From the NCBI RefSeq assembly GCF_001592875.1, contig NZ_LSOF01000005.1, forward strand, positions 288,361-352,360: DNA of 64,000 nt, given 5' to 3'. The stretch comes from Pseudomonas sp. BMS12. Its GTDB lineage: Bacteria > Pseudomonadota > Gammaproteobacteria > Pseudomonadales > Pseudomonadaceae. The position numbers and the translations under genes were made by a program. This document shows, piece after piece, positions 29,722-41,230 of the stretch (position 1 is the stretch's first letter; each line of letters opens with the position of its first letter). Below the pieces are notes generated by a model. The model had not been told where the DNA came from. It did not search any database and saw only the letters and a program-made list of their open reading frames with translations.

Positions 29722-30408
29722 CTAATCCGAAGCTTCGCCCGCACTCATGACCAGCGGGCGAATCTTCTGCAGCTGGGTCTCCAGCGACACCGTCATGCTC
29801 GACGACATGGAGAAGAAGGTCAGGAAGGCCTTGAGGTTGGAGTCCCCCTCGCAGACATCGAGAATGCGCTGCCAGAACGCCTGATTGACCAACTGCAGTT
29901 GCTGGAACTGCTTGACCAACCCCTTCAACTCCCAGTCGGCATGGCGCCCCTCACGGAAGTTGAAGTACTGCCGTGTGAGGTAGAGGGAAATGGTGCGCAG
30001 GATGAACTCCTGGCTACTGGCAAAGGGCAGGTGGTTATGCGCCATCGGCTTTAGGCGACCCAATACCGGGCAGGCACTGGTCGCCATGATCACGCCGAGC
30101 AGCGAGCGCAGCCCCTCCTCCAGCCCTACCAGCTTGGTGTATTCCCGCTCCGGGGTGCGCACCCAGACCTGAGCCTTCTTGAAGGCCGGCAGGCCCTGAA
30201 AATCTTCGATCACGCGGTGCAGGTCGACCGCGGCCGGGCAACGACTGAACTGCTCCCGACTCAAGGGGCAGTTACTGCACTGGTGGTGTTCCAGGCGCGT
30301 CCACTTGGGCGCGGCCTCCGCACTCTGGGCATCGTACTGACGATCCAGCTCGATCCTGTAGCTGAACTGATGGTTGTCATCCAGAGTGACGCGGTACTCA
30401 ATCGCCAT
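29722..30408 (-). CDS. Conserved hypothetical protein with cysteine motif
   Basis: 228 residues from the ATG at 30408 (GGAG eight bases upstream); the frame extending to 30810 runs through the ABC-F gene and is not real. An N-terminal beta-rich part (MAIEYRVTLDDNHQFSYRIE) leads into CSNCPLSREQFSRC, a Cys-x2-Cys-x8-Cys cluster (near 52-64) that could bind metal. The rest is helical (FASSQEFILRTISLYLTRQYF). It starts 19 bases after the ABC-F gene and is probably co-transcribed. I believe it belongs to a DUF6901-type family, but cannot confirm it. Confidence 0.75.
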   Translation of the reverse strand: MAIEYRVTLDDNHQFSYRIELDRQYDAQSAEAAPKWTRLEHHQCSNCPLSREQFSRCPAAVDLHRVIEDFQGLPAFKKAQVWVRTPEREYTKLVGLEEGLRSLLGVIMATSACPVLGRLKPMAHNHLPFASSQEFILRTISLYLTRQYFNFREGRHADWELKGLVKQFQQLQLVNQAFWQRILDVCEGDSNLKAFLTFFSMSSSMTVSLETQLQKIRPLVMSAGEASD

Positions 30409-30427
30409 GCATGTCTCCGACAGGCTA

Positions 30428-32347
<1,920 letters not shown>

Positions 32348-32511
32348 GGGCGGCACCTTGGAAAACGGGGGCGCATTCTAACCGAGTTGCGCCACCGCCA
32401 TACTGGCCTTTGTGCATCATTCAAGGCGGGTTTTTCCGCCCCTGCACAACAGGCTAAGCTAGGCCTATTGGAAGCACCCCGCTTCGATTAGTTCTTCATC
32501 ACGGATGTGTC

Positions 32512-34440
32512 ATGCGCCGCCCTCTGCTTTATCTGTTTTCCTCGCTCGTCACCTGCACCCTGGCCCTGGCCAGCGCTCAAGCCGCCAACCTGACCCAACA
32601 ACGCCAGATGTACGACGAGGCCAAACGCGCCCTGGCCAAGGGCGATAGCGGCCCGTATCGACGTTACGCCAATGCCCTGCGCGATTATCCGCTGGAGCCT
32701 TATCTGGCCTACGACGAGCTGACCGCCCGCCTGAAGTCGGCCAGCAACGACGAGATCGAAGCCTTCCTCACCGAACACGGCGACCTGCCCCAGGCCGGCT
32801 GGATGAAACTGCGCTGGCTGCGCTGGCTGGCCGAGCGCGGCGAATGGCAGACCTTCGCCAATCATTACGACCCCAAGCTGAACTTCACCGAGCTGGACTG
32901 CCTGTACGGCCAGTACCTGTACCGCCAGGGCATGAAGCCCGAAGCACGGGCGGCTGCCGAGAAGCTCTGGCTGGTCGGCAAGTCCCAGCCGGAAGCCTGC
33001 GACGCGCTGTTCAGCACCTGGCGCGGCGACGGTCAGCTGACCGAGGAGCGCCGCTGGCAGCGCGCCAAGCTGGCGGCCGAGAGCCGCAACTACGGGCTGG
33101 CCAGCTATCTGGTCAAGGGCCTGCCGAGCCTGGGCAAGCAGGGCCAGATGCTGCTGGAGGCGGCACAGAAGCCGCAGATCATGAGCCAGACCGCGCGCTT
33201 CACGCCGGCCGACCGGCACATGGCCGACGCCGCGGGCCTGGGCCTGCGCCGCCTGGCCCGCCAGGACCCGGAAAAAGCCCTGAGCCTGCTGGATGTCTAC
33301 GCCAGCAAACTGCCTTTCTCTGCCGAGGAGAAAGTGGCTATCGCCCGCGAAGTCGGCCTGACCCTAGCCAAGCGCTTCGACGTGCGCGCCCTGCAGGTCA
33401 TGGCCCAGTACGACCCGGAACTGCGCGACAATACCGTCTCCGAGTGGCACGCCCGCCTGCTGCTACGCCACGGCCGCTGGGACGAGGCTTACCAGCTGAC
33501 CAGCCGCATGCCGGCGGACCTGGCGACCACCAGCCGCTGGCGCTATTGGCATGCACGTAGCCTGCAACTGGCCAAGCCGCAGGACCAGCAGGCCGCAGCC
33601 CTGTACCAGCAACTGGCCAAGGAGCGCGACTTCTACGGCTTCCTCGCAGCAGACCGGGTCAAGGCGCCCTACAGCCTCAATCACAAACCGATGGCCATCG
33701 AGCCACAGGTGATGCAGAAAGTGCGCAGCACCGCCGGCATCCGCCGTGCCGTGGAATTTCATGATCGCGGCCAGATCGTCGACGGTCGCCGCGAGTGGTA
33801 CCACGTCAGCCGCCTGTTCAGTCGTGAGGAGCTGGTCGCCCAGGCCAAGCTGGCCTACGACAAGCAGTGGTACTTCCCGGCCATTCGCACCATCAGCCAG
33901 GCGCAGTATTGGGACGATCTGGATATCCGCTTCCCGATGCCCTACAAGGCCAGCCTGACCAGCCAAGCCAAACTGCGAGGCCTGCACTCCAGCTGGGTGT
34001 TCGCCATTACCCGCCAGGAAAGCGCCTTCATGGCCGACGCCCGCTCGCCGGTCGGCGCCATGGGCCTTATGCAGCTGATGCCGGGCACGGCCAAGGAAAC
34101 CGCACGCAAGTTCGGCATCGCACTGGGCAACCCCCAACAAGCCCTGGCGCCAGAGAAGAACATCCAGCTCGGCGCCGCCTACCTGAGCCAGGTGCATGGC
34201 CAGTTCAACGGCAACCGGGTACTCGCCTCGGCCGCTTACAACGCGGGCCCTGGCCGCGTGCGTCAGTGGCTGCGTGGCGCCGACCACCTGTCGTTCGATG
34301 TCTGGGTGGAGAACATCCCGTTCGACGAAACCCGCCAGTACGTGCAGAACGTGCTGTCCTACTCGGTGATCTACGGGCAGAAGCTGGGCGCGCCGCAACC
34401 ACTGGTGGACTGGCACGAACGCTTCTTCGACGACCAGTGA
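32512..34440 (+). CDS. slt: Soluble lytic murein transglycosylase
   Basis: Periplasmic enzyme that cleaves the MurNAc-GlcNAc bond to anhydro-muropeptides, feeding recycling through NagZ. 642 residues: signal peptide (about 1-24, ending AQA), a long alpha-superhelical region, a linker domain and a C-terminal SLT domain. The catalytic glutamate is E503 in ITRQESAF, followed by GAMGLMQLMPGTA and AAYNAGPGRV. The gene is divergent from the ABC-F gene and ends in a strong terminator. Confidence 0.96.
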   Translation: MRRPLLYLFSSLVTCTLALASAQAANLTQQRQMYDEAKRALAKGDSGPYRRYANALRDYPLEPYLAYDELTARLKSASNDEIEAFLTEHGDLPQAGWMKLRWLRWLAERGEWQTFANHYDPKLNFTELDCLYGQYLYRQGMKPEARAAAEKLWLVGKSQPEACDALFSTWRGDGQLTEERRWQRAKLAAESRNYGLASYLVKGLPSLGKQGQMLLEAAQKPQIMSQTARFTPADRHMADAAGLGLRRLARQDPEKALSLLDVYASKLPFSAEEKVAIAREVGLTLAKRFDVRALQVMAQYDPELRDNTVSEWHARLLLRHGRWDEAYQLTSRMPADLATTSRWRYWHARSLQLAKPQDQQAAALYQQLAKERDFYGFLAADRVKAPYSLNHKPMAIEPQVMQKVRSTAGIRRAVEFHDRGQIVDGRREWYHVSRLFSREELVAQAKLAYDKQWYFPAIRTISQAQYWDDLDIRFPMPYKASLTSQAKLRGLHSSWVFAITRQESAFMADARSPVGAMGLMQLMPGTAKETARKFGIALGNPQQALAPEKNIQLGAAYLSQVHGQFNGNRVLASAAYNAGPGRVRQWLRGADHLSFDVWVENIPFDETRQYVQNVLSYSVIYGQKLGAPQPLVDWHERFFDDQ

Positions 34441-34447
34441 AAACACC

Positions 34448-34472
34448 AAGGGCGCCACAAGGCGCCCTTTTT
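34448..34472 (+). terminator. Terminator of slt
   Basis: AAGGGCGCC (34448-34456) pairs with GGCGCCCTT (34461-34469) around ACAA and is followed by a T-run. It begins seven bases after the slt stop. Confidence 0.9.
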
Positions 34473-34491
34473 CATTGCCGTGTCGGACAAT

Positions 34492-35295
34492 CTATTCCAG
34501 CACTTCTACTTCCATGCCCACGCGCAGTTCGCCGACGCCTCGCGGCAACAGGTTCTGGCCGAAATACACCTGCCCCTCGCGCTCGCGATAGGTTTTCAAC
34601 GTGGCCAGCGGCTCGCGGTCGGCGCTGCGCTCACCGGTATGCGGGTCGAGCGTGGTGAGGATGCAGCGACTGCAGCCCTTGGCCACCTGGAACTCCAGCT
34701 CACCGATACGGATGCGCTTCCAGCGGTCCTCGGCATAAGGCTCCGCACCCTGGATCACCAGGTTGGGGCGAAAACGCAGCATCTCCAGCGGCCACCCTAC
34801 CCGCGTCGACAGGTCATCCAGCGAGCCCTGGCCGATCAACAGCAGCGGAAAGCCATCGGCAAACGCCACCTTGTCACCCGGCTCGGCGTAACCGGTATCG
34901 ACCTGACGAGCCCGGTTTTCCGGCACCTGCACCAGCCGACAGGCGCGACCGATGAAGGCGCTGAGCCAGGCAGCAGCCGCATCGCCGGCATCCGGTACAC
35001 GCAGGCTATCACTCCACACGGTGACTCCCCGCAGCTCGGCATCCGGCCCAGGCAGCGCCACCTCGATGCTGGTACAGCCCGGAGCACTGAGGATCAACCC
35101 TCCAGCGTCGTTGTAGCGGGCCTCGATACGGCCCATCTGCGGCAACAGCCGCTGGGTGAGAAAGCGCCCATTGCTCTCGTCCACCAGCATCCAGCGCCGG
35201 TCACCCGCCAGGCCCAGAGCCTCGACCCGGGAACTCGACAGGCTTTCGTAGCCAGCAGACTTGAGCGGATAGCGATATAGCGCGGAAAGCTGCAT
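34492..35295 (-). CDS. MOSC domain protein, YcbX-type
   Basis: 267 residues with an N-terminal beta-barrel (LSALYRYPLKSAGYESL) and a C-terminal MOSC domain with the cysteine motif CSRCILTTLDPHTG (near 208-221), where a molybdenum-sulfur species is thought to bind. Unlike many YcbX proteins, no C-terminal ferredoxin domain follows. Family members reduce N-hydroxylated compounds or are of unknown substrate. It converges with slt; the upstream region faces the chemoreceptor gene. Confidence 0.88.
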   Translation of the reverse strand: MQLSALYRYPLKSAGYESLSSSRVEALGLAGDRRWMLVDESNGRFLTQRLLPQMGRIEARYNDAGGLILSAPGCTSIEVALPGPDAELRGVTVWSDSLRVPDAGDAAAAWLSAFIGRACRLVQVPENRARQVDTGYAEPGDKVAFADGFPLLLIGQGSLDDLSTRVGWPLEMLRFRPNLVIQGAEPYAEDRWKRIRIGELEFQVAKGCSRCILTTLDPHTGERSADREPLATLKTYREREGQVYFGQNLLPRGVGELRVGMEVEVLE

Positions 35296-35348
35296 GAAAC
35301 CCTCGATTACGCAGAAAGTATGAATCGATCATTAATACTTAGGATCGA

Positions 35349-35364
35349 CGTGATGGACATCACG
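35349..35364. promoter_or_regulatory. Inverted repeat upstream of chemoreceptor gene
   Basis: CGTGATG and CATCACG are perfect 7-base arms separated by GA. The right arm overlaps the proposed sigma-28 -35 (35360-35364), so a bound dimer could control the chemoreceptor promoter. Regulator unknown. Confidence 0.4.
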
Positions 35365-35386
35365 AAGTTGCTAGATTGGCCGACAG
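35360..35386 (+). promoter_or_regulatory. Possible sigma-28 (FliA) promoter of chemoreceptor gene
   Basis: TCACG (35360-35364) and GCCGACAG (35379-35386) are 14 bases apart, near the Pseudomonas FliA pattern TCAAG/GCCGATA. It ends 33 bases before the ATG. Two mismatches make this tentative. Confidence 0.4.
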
Positions 35387-35419
35387 ATAAAACCAATAAA
35401 AACACGTCCGGTGTACCCC

Positions 35420-37114
35420 ATGCATAACTCCCAGTCCACTGCCGCCACCCCGCAGGCCCCCGGCCTGTCACTCTCCACCCCGCTCTGCCTGCTGCTGTCC
35501 TGCCAGGTGATCCTGCTTGCAGCGGTTCTGATCCAGGCCGACAACGGCTTGCGTCTGGTAGCCGGACTGCTCGCCCTGCCACTGCTTCTGCTGGCCTGGC
35601 ACCTGGGCAAGGGCCAGCAGCGCAGCCAGCTGGCCACGCAACTCGAGGCCATGGACGGCAAACTGATCGATCTCAGCCAGGTCGTCGACGATAGCGCCGC
35701 GCAGGACGGTGCGAACAATCTGCAGAACCTGACGACCCGCCTGCGCCAGAGCATCACCAGCCTGCAACACAACAGCCTGCAGATCGCCCTGACCTCGGCT
35801 GCCAGCCGCCTGCAATCCGAGCAGGCCGCCAGTGAAGCCGGCGAGCAGCAGAGCCTGTCCGAGCTGATCTTTCACGCCAGCGAGCAGACCACAACGGCTC
35901 TGCAGGATATTTCTGCGCGCACCGGCGGCATTACCGATATGAACAGCCGCAACCTGGACATGGCGCACCAGTCGCAACAGCAACTGAGTGAAGCCCGTCG
36001 GCAGATGCAGGACATCAACCTGACCATGGACGGCTTCAAGCACAACATCGAAGCCCTCGATGCCTCGTCCACCAAGGTTCGCGAGATCCTTACCACCGTC
36101 CAGGACTTCTCCACCCAGACCAACATGCTGGCGCTCAACGCCGCCATCGAGGCGGCCCGGGCCGGCGAAGCCGGACGCGGCTTCGCCGTGGTCGCCGACG
36201 AGGTGCGCAACCTGTCGCAGAAGGTCGGCAGCGCCGCACAGCAAATTGGCGCCCTGATGGAGGAAATGACCAACGCCATGGCCGGCGCCGATCAGCAGAC
36301 CCAACGCATGATCGAGCAGAGCGCCAGCACCGGCACCGCCGTGAATAGCGCGACAGATCAGTTCGAGCTGATGGTCGGCGACTTCCAGAAGGCCAACGAT
36401 GACCTGCTGATGGTCAGCAGCGCCCTGGAAGAACTGCACGCCACCAACCAGGAAACCCACCAGCACAGCAGCCGCATCCGCGACCTCAGCCTGGCCATCG
36501 GCGAACGCATGAAGCAGAACTTCGCCCAGGCCGACACCATGCGTGACACCACCAACCTGCTGGTGCAGCAGCTGTGCAACTTCCGCCTGGGCAGCGGGCG
36601 TCTGGAGGCCATCACCGACATGCTGTTCCAGCGTCGCGACCTGATCGAGGCGCGCCTGGAAGAGCTGCAGGCCTCGGGTATCGATCTGTTCGACCAGAAC
36701 TACCGACCGATTGCCAATACCAACCCGCCAAAGCACGACGTCAGCTGGGTCGAACCCTATCGCCAGCGCATCCAGCCGCTGCTCGACGAGTGGGACCAGG
36801 GCGGCAAGGACGGCGTGCTCTATCTGGTACCGATGACCGAACGCGGCTACCTCCCGGCTGCCCGCAGCGCCGCCTCGCAACCGCCGACCGGCAATCCGCA
36901 GGTGGACGCAGCCAAGAGCATGCACCAGCGCTTCATTCCGGTGAGCGCCAGCGAGATGGAAAGCGTGCGTCAGTGCCAGCACCTGAGCATGGGCACCTTC
37001 GTGATCCCGGGCACCAACACCATCGTCTTCGTCATCTATACCCCTGTGCGCATCGGTGGCCGGCGCTGGGGCACCATCAGCGCCGGCATCGTGCCGGCTG
37101 CACTGGGTATTTGA
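35420..37114 (+). CDS. Methyl-accepting chemotaxis protein with C-terminal extra domain
   Basis: Chemoreceptor of 564 residues from the ATG at 35420; a GTG nine bases earlier is also possible. Two membrane helices (about 22-39 and 45-61) are joined by only a few residues, so there is no periplasmic sensor domain. The signalling hairpin tip is at about 230-262 ([18 protein letters not shown] and [14 protein letters not shown]). After the second signalling helix, residues about 390-564 form a further globular domain ([12 protein letters not shown], then [20 protein letters not shown]), which may be the sensor, in the cytoplasm. It converges with cheV. Confidence 0.9.
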   Translation: MHNSQSTAATPQAPGLSLSTPLCLLLSCQVILLAAVLIQADNGLRLVAGLLALPLLLLAWHLGKGQQRSQLATQLEAMDGKLIDLSQVVDDSAAQDGANNLQNLTTRLRQSITSLQHNSLQIALTSAASRLQSEQAASEAGEQQSLSELIFHASEQTTTALQDISARTGGITDMNSRNLDMAHQSQQQLSEARRQMQDINLTMDGFKHNIEALDASSTKVREILTTVQDFSTQTNMLALNAAIEAARAGEAGRGFAVVADEVRNLSQKVGSAAQQIGALMEEMTNAMAGADQQTQRMIEQSASTGTAVNSATDQFELMVGDFQKANDDLLMVSSALEELHATNQETHQHSSRIRDLSLAIGERMKQNFAQADTMRDTTNLLVQQLCNFRLGSGRLEAITDMLFQRRDLIEARLEELQASGIDLFDQNYRPIANTNPPKHDVSWVEPYRQRIQPLLDEWDQGGKDGVLYLVPMTERGYLPAARSAASQPPTGNPQVDAAKSMHQRFIPVSASEMESVRQCQHLSMGTFVIPGTNTIVFVIYTPVRIGGRRWGTISAGIVPAALGI

Positions 37115-37240
37115 AGGGTTCTGATTCGCGGCGCGTTACCACCTGGCAAGTGCGCGCCTCAATCAGCTGGCCTCGGGGTCAGACCCTCGGCCTAGCGCGC
37201 TCTACACGAGGCATGCAAGCGATGGCGGGAAGCCGCGACC

Positions 37241-38170
37241 TCAGGCGTCGCGGCGAAGGCGGTCGGCAATCACATCGACCAGCTTGTCCGGCTGGAACTT
37301 GGAGAGGAAGTTGTCGCAGCCCACCTTCTTCACCATGGCTTCGTTGAAGCTGCCGGACAGGGATGTGTGCAGCACCACGTAGAGGTCTCGCAGACGCGGG
37401 TCGTTGCGGATCTCGGTGGTCAGACGGTAACCGTCCATCTCCGGCATTTCCGCATCGGTAAAGATCATCAGCAGCTTGTCGGTCATCACCTCGCCGCCGT
37501 CGGCCCACTTCTTCAGCTGCTGCAGACCCTTGAGGCCATCGCTGGCACTGTGGGTGCGAATGCCCAGCTGGGCCAGCGTCTCGCGCAGCTGGTTGAGGGC
37601 CACGCTGGAGTCGTCGACCAGCAGCACTTCGCGACCGACTGCGCCGGCCAATACCGGGTCTGCCAGCTTCTCGTCGGACACCTTGGTACTCATCGGCGCG
37701 ATCTCGGCCAGCACCTTCTCTACATCGATGATCTCGACGATCTGGTCTTCGACCTTGGTAATCGCCGTCAGGTAGTGCTGGCGCCCTGCTCCGCCAGGCG
37801 GCGGCAGGATGGATTCCCAGTTGAGGTTGAGGATGCGATCCACGCCACCGACCAGGAAAGCCTGCACCGAACGGTTGTATTCGGTGACGATAATGGTGCT
37901 ATTGGCATCGGGGGTGATCGGGCGCATGCCAATGGCCTGGGACAGATCAATCACCGGCAGGGTCTGACCGCGCAGGTTGACCACGCCACAGACATAGGGG
38001 TGACGATGCGGCATCAGGGTCAGCTTGGGCAGCTGCAGGACTTCCTGCACCTTGAACACGTTGATGGCAAACAACTGCCGGCCCGCCAGGCGGAACATGA
38101 GGATTTCCAGGCGGTTCTCGCCCACCAACTGGGTGCGTTGATCCACTGTGTCGAGAATGCCGGCCATCAT
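37241..38170 (-). CDS. cheV: Chemotaxis coupling protein CheV
   Basis: 309 residues: a CheW-like coupling domain (about 18-160; NVFKVQEVLQLP, VNLRGQTLPVIDL) joined to a response-regulator receiver (about 180-305) with the phosphoacceptor D239 (IFTDAEMPEMDG), acidic pair D186/D187 and conserved T/K positions. CheV links chemoreceptors to CheA and tunes adaptation. It stands convergent to the chemoreceptor gene, with 126 bases between. The start is one of two adjacent ATGs (38170 or 38167), preceded by AGGAG. A GCCGATAC upstream resembles a FliA -10 but has no matching -35. Confidence 0.93.
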   Translation of the reverse strand: MMAGILDTVDQRTQLVGENRLEILMFRLAGRQLFAINVFKVQEVLQLPKLTLMPHRHPYVCGVVNLRGQTLPVIDLSQAIGMRPITPDANSTIIVTEYNRSVQAFLVGGVDRILNLNWESILPPPGGAGRQHYLTAITKVEDQIVEIIDVEKVLAEIAPMSTKVSDEKLADPVLAGAVGREVLLVDDSSVALNQLRETLAQLGIRTHSASDGLKGLQQLKKWADGGEVMTDKLLMIFTDAEMPEMDGYRLTTEIRNDPRLRDLYVVLHTSLSGSFNEAMVKKVGCDNFLSKFQPDKLVDVIADRLRRDA

Positions 38171-38294
38171 GCGCTCCTGTTATCTGTACCGAGTCTAGCC
38201 CAGCGCCTAGCGCTGTATCGGCCATAACGACAGAATCTGCAGGCTGTGGCCGTTCGCCATCATGCCGCAGCCCAAGGCGCGACGCCACAAGCCG

Positions 38295-39194
38295 TCATGC
38301 ACCACTGAGCAACGGCGAGTTGCTGGGCAGATGCAGGCGCAAGGCTTTGGCCCGGGCCGAGAAGCGCAGACGCCGCCCTTCCAGCGGCTCGCCGTCCAGA
38401 TTTATATCCAACCCTTCCGGTGTCTCCACCTCCAGCCAGGGCAGACGGGCGCTGACCGACACCGACTCCACGCCGAGCATGCCGCCAGAGAGCAGTGTGC
38501 CCAGGGTGCCGACCATGTCCTGCGAGGCCGGTACGATGCAGATGTCCAGCAGACCGTCGTCGATGCGCGCCTGCGGGCACAGCACATGGCCGCCACCCGC
38601 CTGACGCCCGTTGCCGATGCCGAGGGCAAGAAAGTCTCCCTCCCAGGCGAAACCCGGCCCGGAGAAGCGCCCGAAGGCGGAATGCACCTCGGCAAAGCGC
38701 GTCAGCCCGGTGAGAAAGTACGCCGCACCGCCGAGCAGGTTCTTCAGCTCTTCCGAGGTATTGGCGGTGACCTGCGAGCCGAAGCCACCGGTAGCCATAT
38801 TGAGGAACAGCTGGCCATCCACTTCACCCAGGTCAACAGGCCGCGCCGCCGCATCCAGCAAAGCAAGCGCCTCAGCTGGCGCCAGCGGAATGCCGGCCGC
38901 GCGGCAGAAGTCGTTGGCGGTGCCCAGTGGCAGCAAGGCCAGGGAAGCATCGCCTTCGGCCAGCGCCAGCGCCTCGGCCACCTCACGCAGGGTACCGTCG
39001 CCACCACCAGCAATCAGGGTCGAATAACCCGCCACCAGGGCCTCGGCGACCAGTCGCGCGGCATCGCCAGCCTCCCAGGTCAGGCGCACGGCCAGCTCCC
39101 AGCCGCTCGCACGCAGCGCCATCACGGCAGTCCGCACCTCCTCGTTCTGTGCCTGTTTGCCATGCAGAATCAGCAATGCCTTGCGTGCTGCCAC
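38295..39194 (-). CDS. yegS: Lipid kinase YegS-like
   Basis: Diacylglycerol-kinase-type catalytic domain protein; E. coli YegS phosphorylates phosphatidylglycerol in vitro. I chose the GTG at 39194 (299 residues, beginning AARKALLILHGKQ) because GGAGG lies seven bases upstream and the E. coli homologue begins similarly; an ATG at 39221 lacks that. GGGDGTLREV (nucleotide loop), LPLGTANDFCRAAGIP and GIGNGRQAGGG are characteristic. It is the last gene of the minus-strand glycerol/lipid operon. Confidence 0.9.
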   Translation of the reverse strand: MAARKALLILHGKQAQNEEVRTAVMALRASGWELAVRLTWEAGDAARLVAEALVAGYSTLIAGGGDGTLREVAEALALAEGDASLALLPLGTANDFCRAAGIPLAPAEALALLDAAARPVDLGEVDGQLFLNMATGGFGSQVTANTSEELKNLLGGAAYFLTGLTRFAEVHSAFGRFSGPGFAWEGDFLALGIGNGRQAGGGHVLCPQARIDDGLLDICIVPASQDMVGTLGTLLSGGMLGVESVSVSARLPWLEVETPEGLDINLDGEPLEGRRLRFSARAKALRLHLPSNSPLLSGA

Positions 39195-39273
39195 CCTGTA
39201 TCCCTCCAATTCGGTTCGCATACAACAGACCGCTGCCGATGACTGAAAGTGCCTTCGCAGAGCCTAGCGGGCC

Positions 39274-39663
39274 TCAGCTGAAGGCGTAGGCCGCGACGCC
39301 ACTCAACCAGGGCAGGTAAGCCAGCAGAAACACTCCGGCGCAAAGCAACATACCTCGCCAGCCGCGGGTATGCAGCAGATAGGCAGGCAAAACCAGCGGC
39401 CAGAGGAAAAATAGAAAAGCACCGAACTCATACGGGCAGTGATAACGCCGGCGCTTGGCATCGGCCAGGCACCAGTGAGCCAGCATCAAGGCGAAAGCCC
39501 AGCTCATCAGCGCCTGCGCCTCATGCGAGGGGTAGTCGCCTGCATACCCCAGCAACGCGTAGTGCAGGACCGAAATACCGATCACCAGCCCCCATACGAT
39601 CTGCATAAACATCCCTGTCATCAACTGCGTGCCCGGCAGTTTCCATCGCCAGGTCGCCATCAT
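39274..39663 (-). CDS. Small integral membrane protein, unknown function
   Basis: 129 residues with about four membrane helices (from MQIVWGLVIGISVLHYALLG to the C-terminal LLAYLPWLSGVAAYAFS) and a basic loop with CLADAKRRRYHCPYEFG. Two adjacent ATGs (39663, 39660) are possible starts; the frame upstream lies within the kinase gene and is rejected. The start follows the kinase stop by seven bases, so translation is probably coupled. I do not recognise the family. Confidence 0.72.
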   Translation of the reverse strand: MMATWRWKLPGTQLMTGMFMQIVWGLVIGISVLHYALLGYAGDYPSHEAQALMSWAFALMLAHWCLADAKRRRYHCPYEFGAFLFFLWPLVLPAYLLHTRGWRGMLLCAGVFLLAYLPWLSGVAAYAFS

Positions 39664-39670
39664 GCAATGA

Positions 39671-41230
39671 CTAGGCCGGATAACCGGTGATTTCACGAAT
39701 ACTGCGGTACAGCGGTTTGAGTTGCTTGTACATGCGCAGGTAGACCTCGCGATACAGCCGCTCGTACACCACCACCGCCTGCGGGTTGGGCTGGAACACC
39801 TTGCCCACACGGGTCATGGCGGCGATGGCCGTGGGGAAGTCCGGGTGCAGGCCGAGGCCGACGGCACAATCGATGGCCGCGCCGAGGCCGGAGGTCTCGT
39901 ACAGGTGCGGACGCTCGGCCGGCAGGTTGAAGATATCGGCGGTCAGCTGCATGGCCGCGTCACTCTGTGAACCGCCCCCGGAGATGCGCAGGCGCTCGAT
40001 GCGCGTGCCAGAGCGTTTCTCGATCTTCTCGCGACCCTGGCGCAGGGCGTAGGCCAGACCTTCGAGAATGGCGCGGTACAGGTGCGCACGGGTATGCACG
40101 TCGCCGAAACCGATGATCGAGCCCTTGGCTTCCAGCCCCGGCTCGCGGATGCCCGGCGACCAGAACGGCTGCAGCATCAGCCCCATGGAGCCCGGCGGCA
40201 CGCTCTCGACCAGCTCGTCGAACAGGGTCTCGGCCTCCACCCCCAACTCCAGGCCGCGCTGGCGCTCGGCATGGCCGAACTGCTCCTTGAACCAGCTGAC
40301 CATCCAGAAGCCGCGAAACACCATGACCTCGGTGTTGTAGTGGTCGGGAATCGCCGCCGGGTACGGCGGGATCAGTGGGATGGTCTCCAGGTACTGGGCG
40401 CGCGTGGTGTTGATGGTTGCCGTGGTGCCGTAGGACAGGCACGCCGTGCTCGGCTCCACACCGCCGGCGCCGATTACCTCGCAGGCCTTGTCCGAGGCCG
40501 CGGCGATCAGCGGCAGCCCCTCGGGAATGCCGGTGTGGGCACTGGCCTCGGCGCTGATCGCACCGATGTGCTCGCCCGGCTTGACCAGCTCCGGCAGCAT
40601 GTCCGGGCGCACCGGAATGGCCTGCCACTTCCAGTCACTGGGCTTGGCCCAGCACAGGCGCTTGTAGTCGAACGGCAGGTAGGCCACGCAGCTACCCACC
40701 GAGTCGGCGAAACGGCCACACAGGCGATGGGTAAGAAAGCCCGAGAGCAGCAGGAACTTGTGCGTGCGCGCCCAGATGTCCGGCTGCTGCTGGGTGATCC
40801 AGTTGGCCTCGGCCTGACTGCGGAAGTAGTCGATGGTCTCCTCTTCGCGGATCAGTTTGAACAGCCAGCCCCAGGGCCCCTTGATGCTTCCCTCCACCTC
40901 GGCGCGGCGCTGATCGAGCCAGAGGATGGCCGGGCGCAGCGGCTTTCCGGACTCATCCACGTTGATCAGGGTGCCGCGCTGGGTGGTCAGCGACACCCCG
41001 GCGATCTGCCGGCGGTCGATGTCGACGCTGGCCCACAGCTGCTGGCAGGCCTCGCCGAGGCTGCGCCAGTAGTACTCCGGGTCCTGCTCGGCCCAGCCGG
41101 GTTGCTCGGAGTAATAAGGCTCCAGCTCCACCTTGCCCTTGCCGACCAGGTTGCCGGCCAGGTCGAAGAGCAGCGCGCGCACGCTCTGGGTGCCGTTGTC
41201 GATGGCCAGCAGATAGCGTTGTTCACTCAC
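39671..41230 (-). CDS. FGGY-family carbohydrate kinase
   Basis: 519 residues with the FGGY fold: N-terminal [36 protein letters not shown] near 85, and the C-terminal FGGY signature region near 390 ([21 protein letters not shown]). It phosphorylates a sugar or polyol; glycerol, a pentulose or another polyol are all possible and the sequence alone does not decide. The GTG start overlaps the stop of the glycerol-3-phosphate dehydrogenase gene (GTGA), and that pairing favours a glycerol-like substrate. Confidence 0.88.
   Translation of the reverse strand: MSEQRYLLAIDNGTQSVRALLFDLAGNLVGKGKVELEPYYSEQPGWAEQDPEYYWRSLGEACQQLWASVDIDRRQIAGVSLTTQRGTLINVDESGKPLRPAILWLDQRRAEVEGSIKGPWGWLFKLIREEETIDYFRSQAEANWITQQQPDIWARTHKFLLLSGFLTHRLCGRFADSVGSCVAYLPFDYKRLCWAKPSDWKWQAIPVRPDMLPELVKPGEHIGAISAEASAHTGIPEGLPLIAAASDKACEVIGAGGVEPSTACLSYGTTATINTTRAQYLETIPLIPPYPAAIPDHYNTEVMVFRGFWMVSWFKEQFGHAERQRGLELGVEAETLFDELVESVPPGSMGLMLQPFWSPGIREPGLEAKGSIIGFGDVHTRAHLYRAILEGLAYALRQGREKIEKRSGTRIERLRISGGGSQSDAAMQLTADIFNLPAERPHLYETSGLGAAIDCAVGLGLHPDFPTAIAAMTRVGKVFQPNPQAVVVYERLYREVYLRMYKQLKPLYRSIREITGYPA

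Noticed and set aside
35468..36982. 504-codon minus-strand frame opposite the chemoreceptor gene
   Set aside because: Heptad-rich MCP coding sequence gives open antisense frames; no protein features.
37176..37186. GGGTCAGACCC inverted repeat between the chemoreceptor gene and cheV
   Set aside because: Short arms with a one-base loop and no T-run; could be chance in a convergent gap.
38215..38222. GCCGATAC on the minus strand as a FliA promoter for cheV
   Set aside because: The expected -35 (TCAAG-like) is absent at the right spacing.
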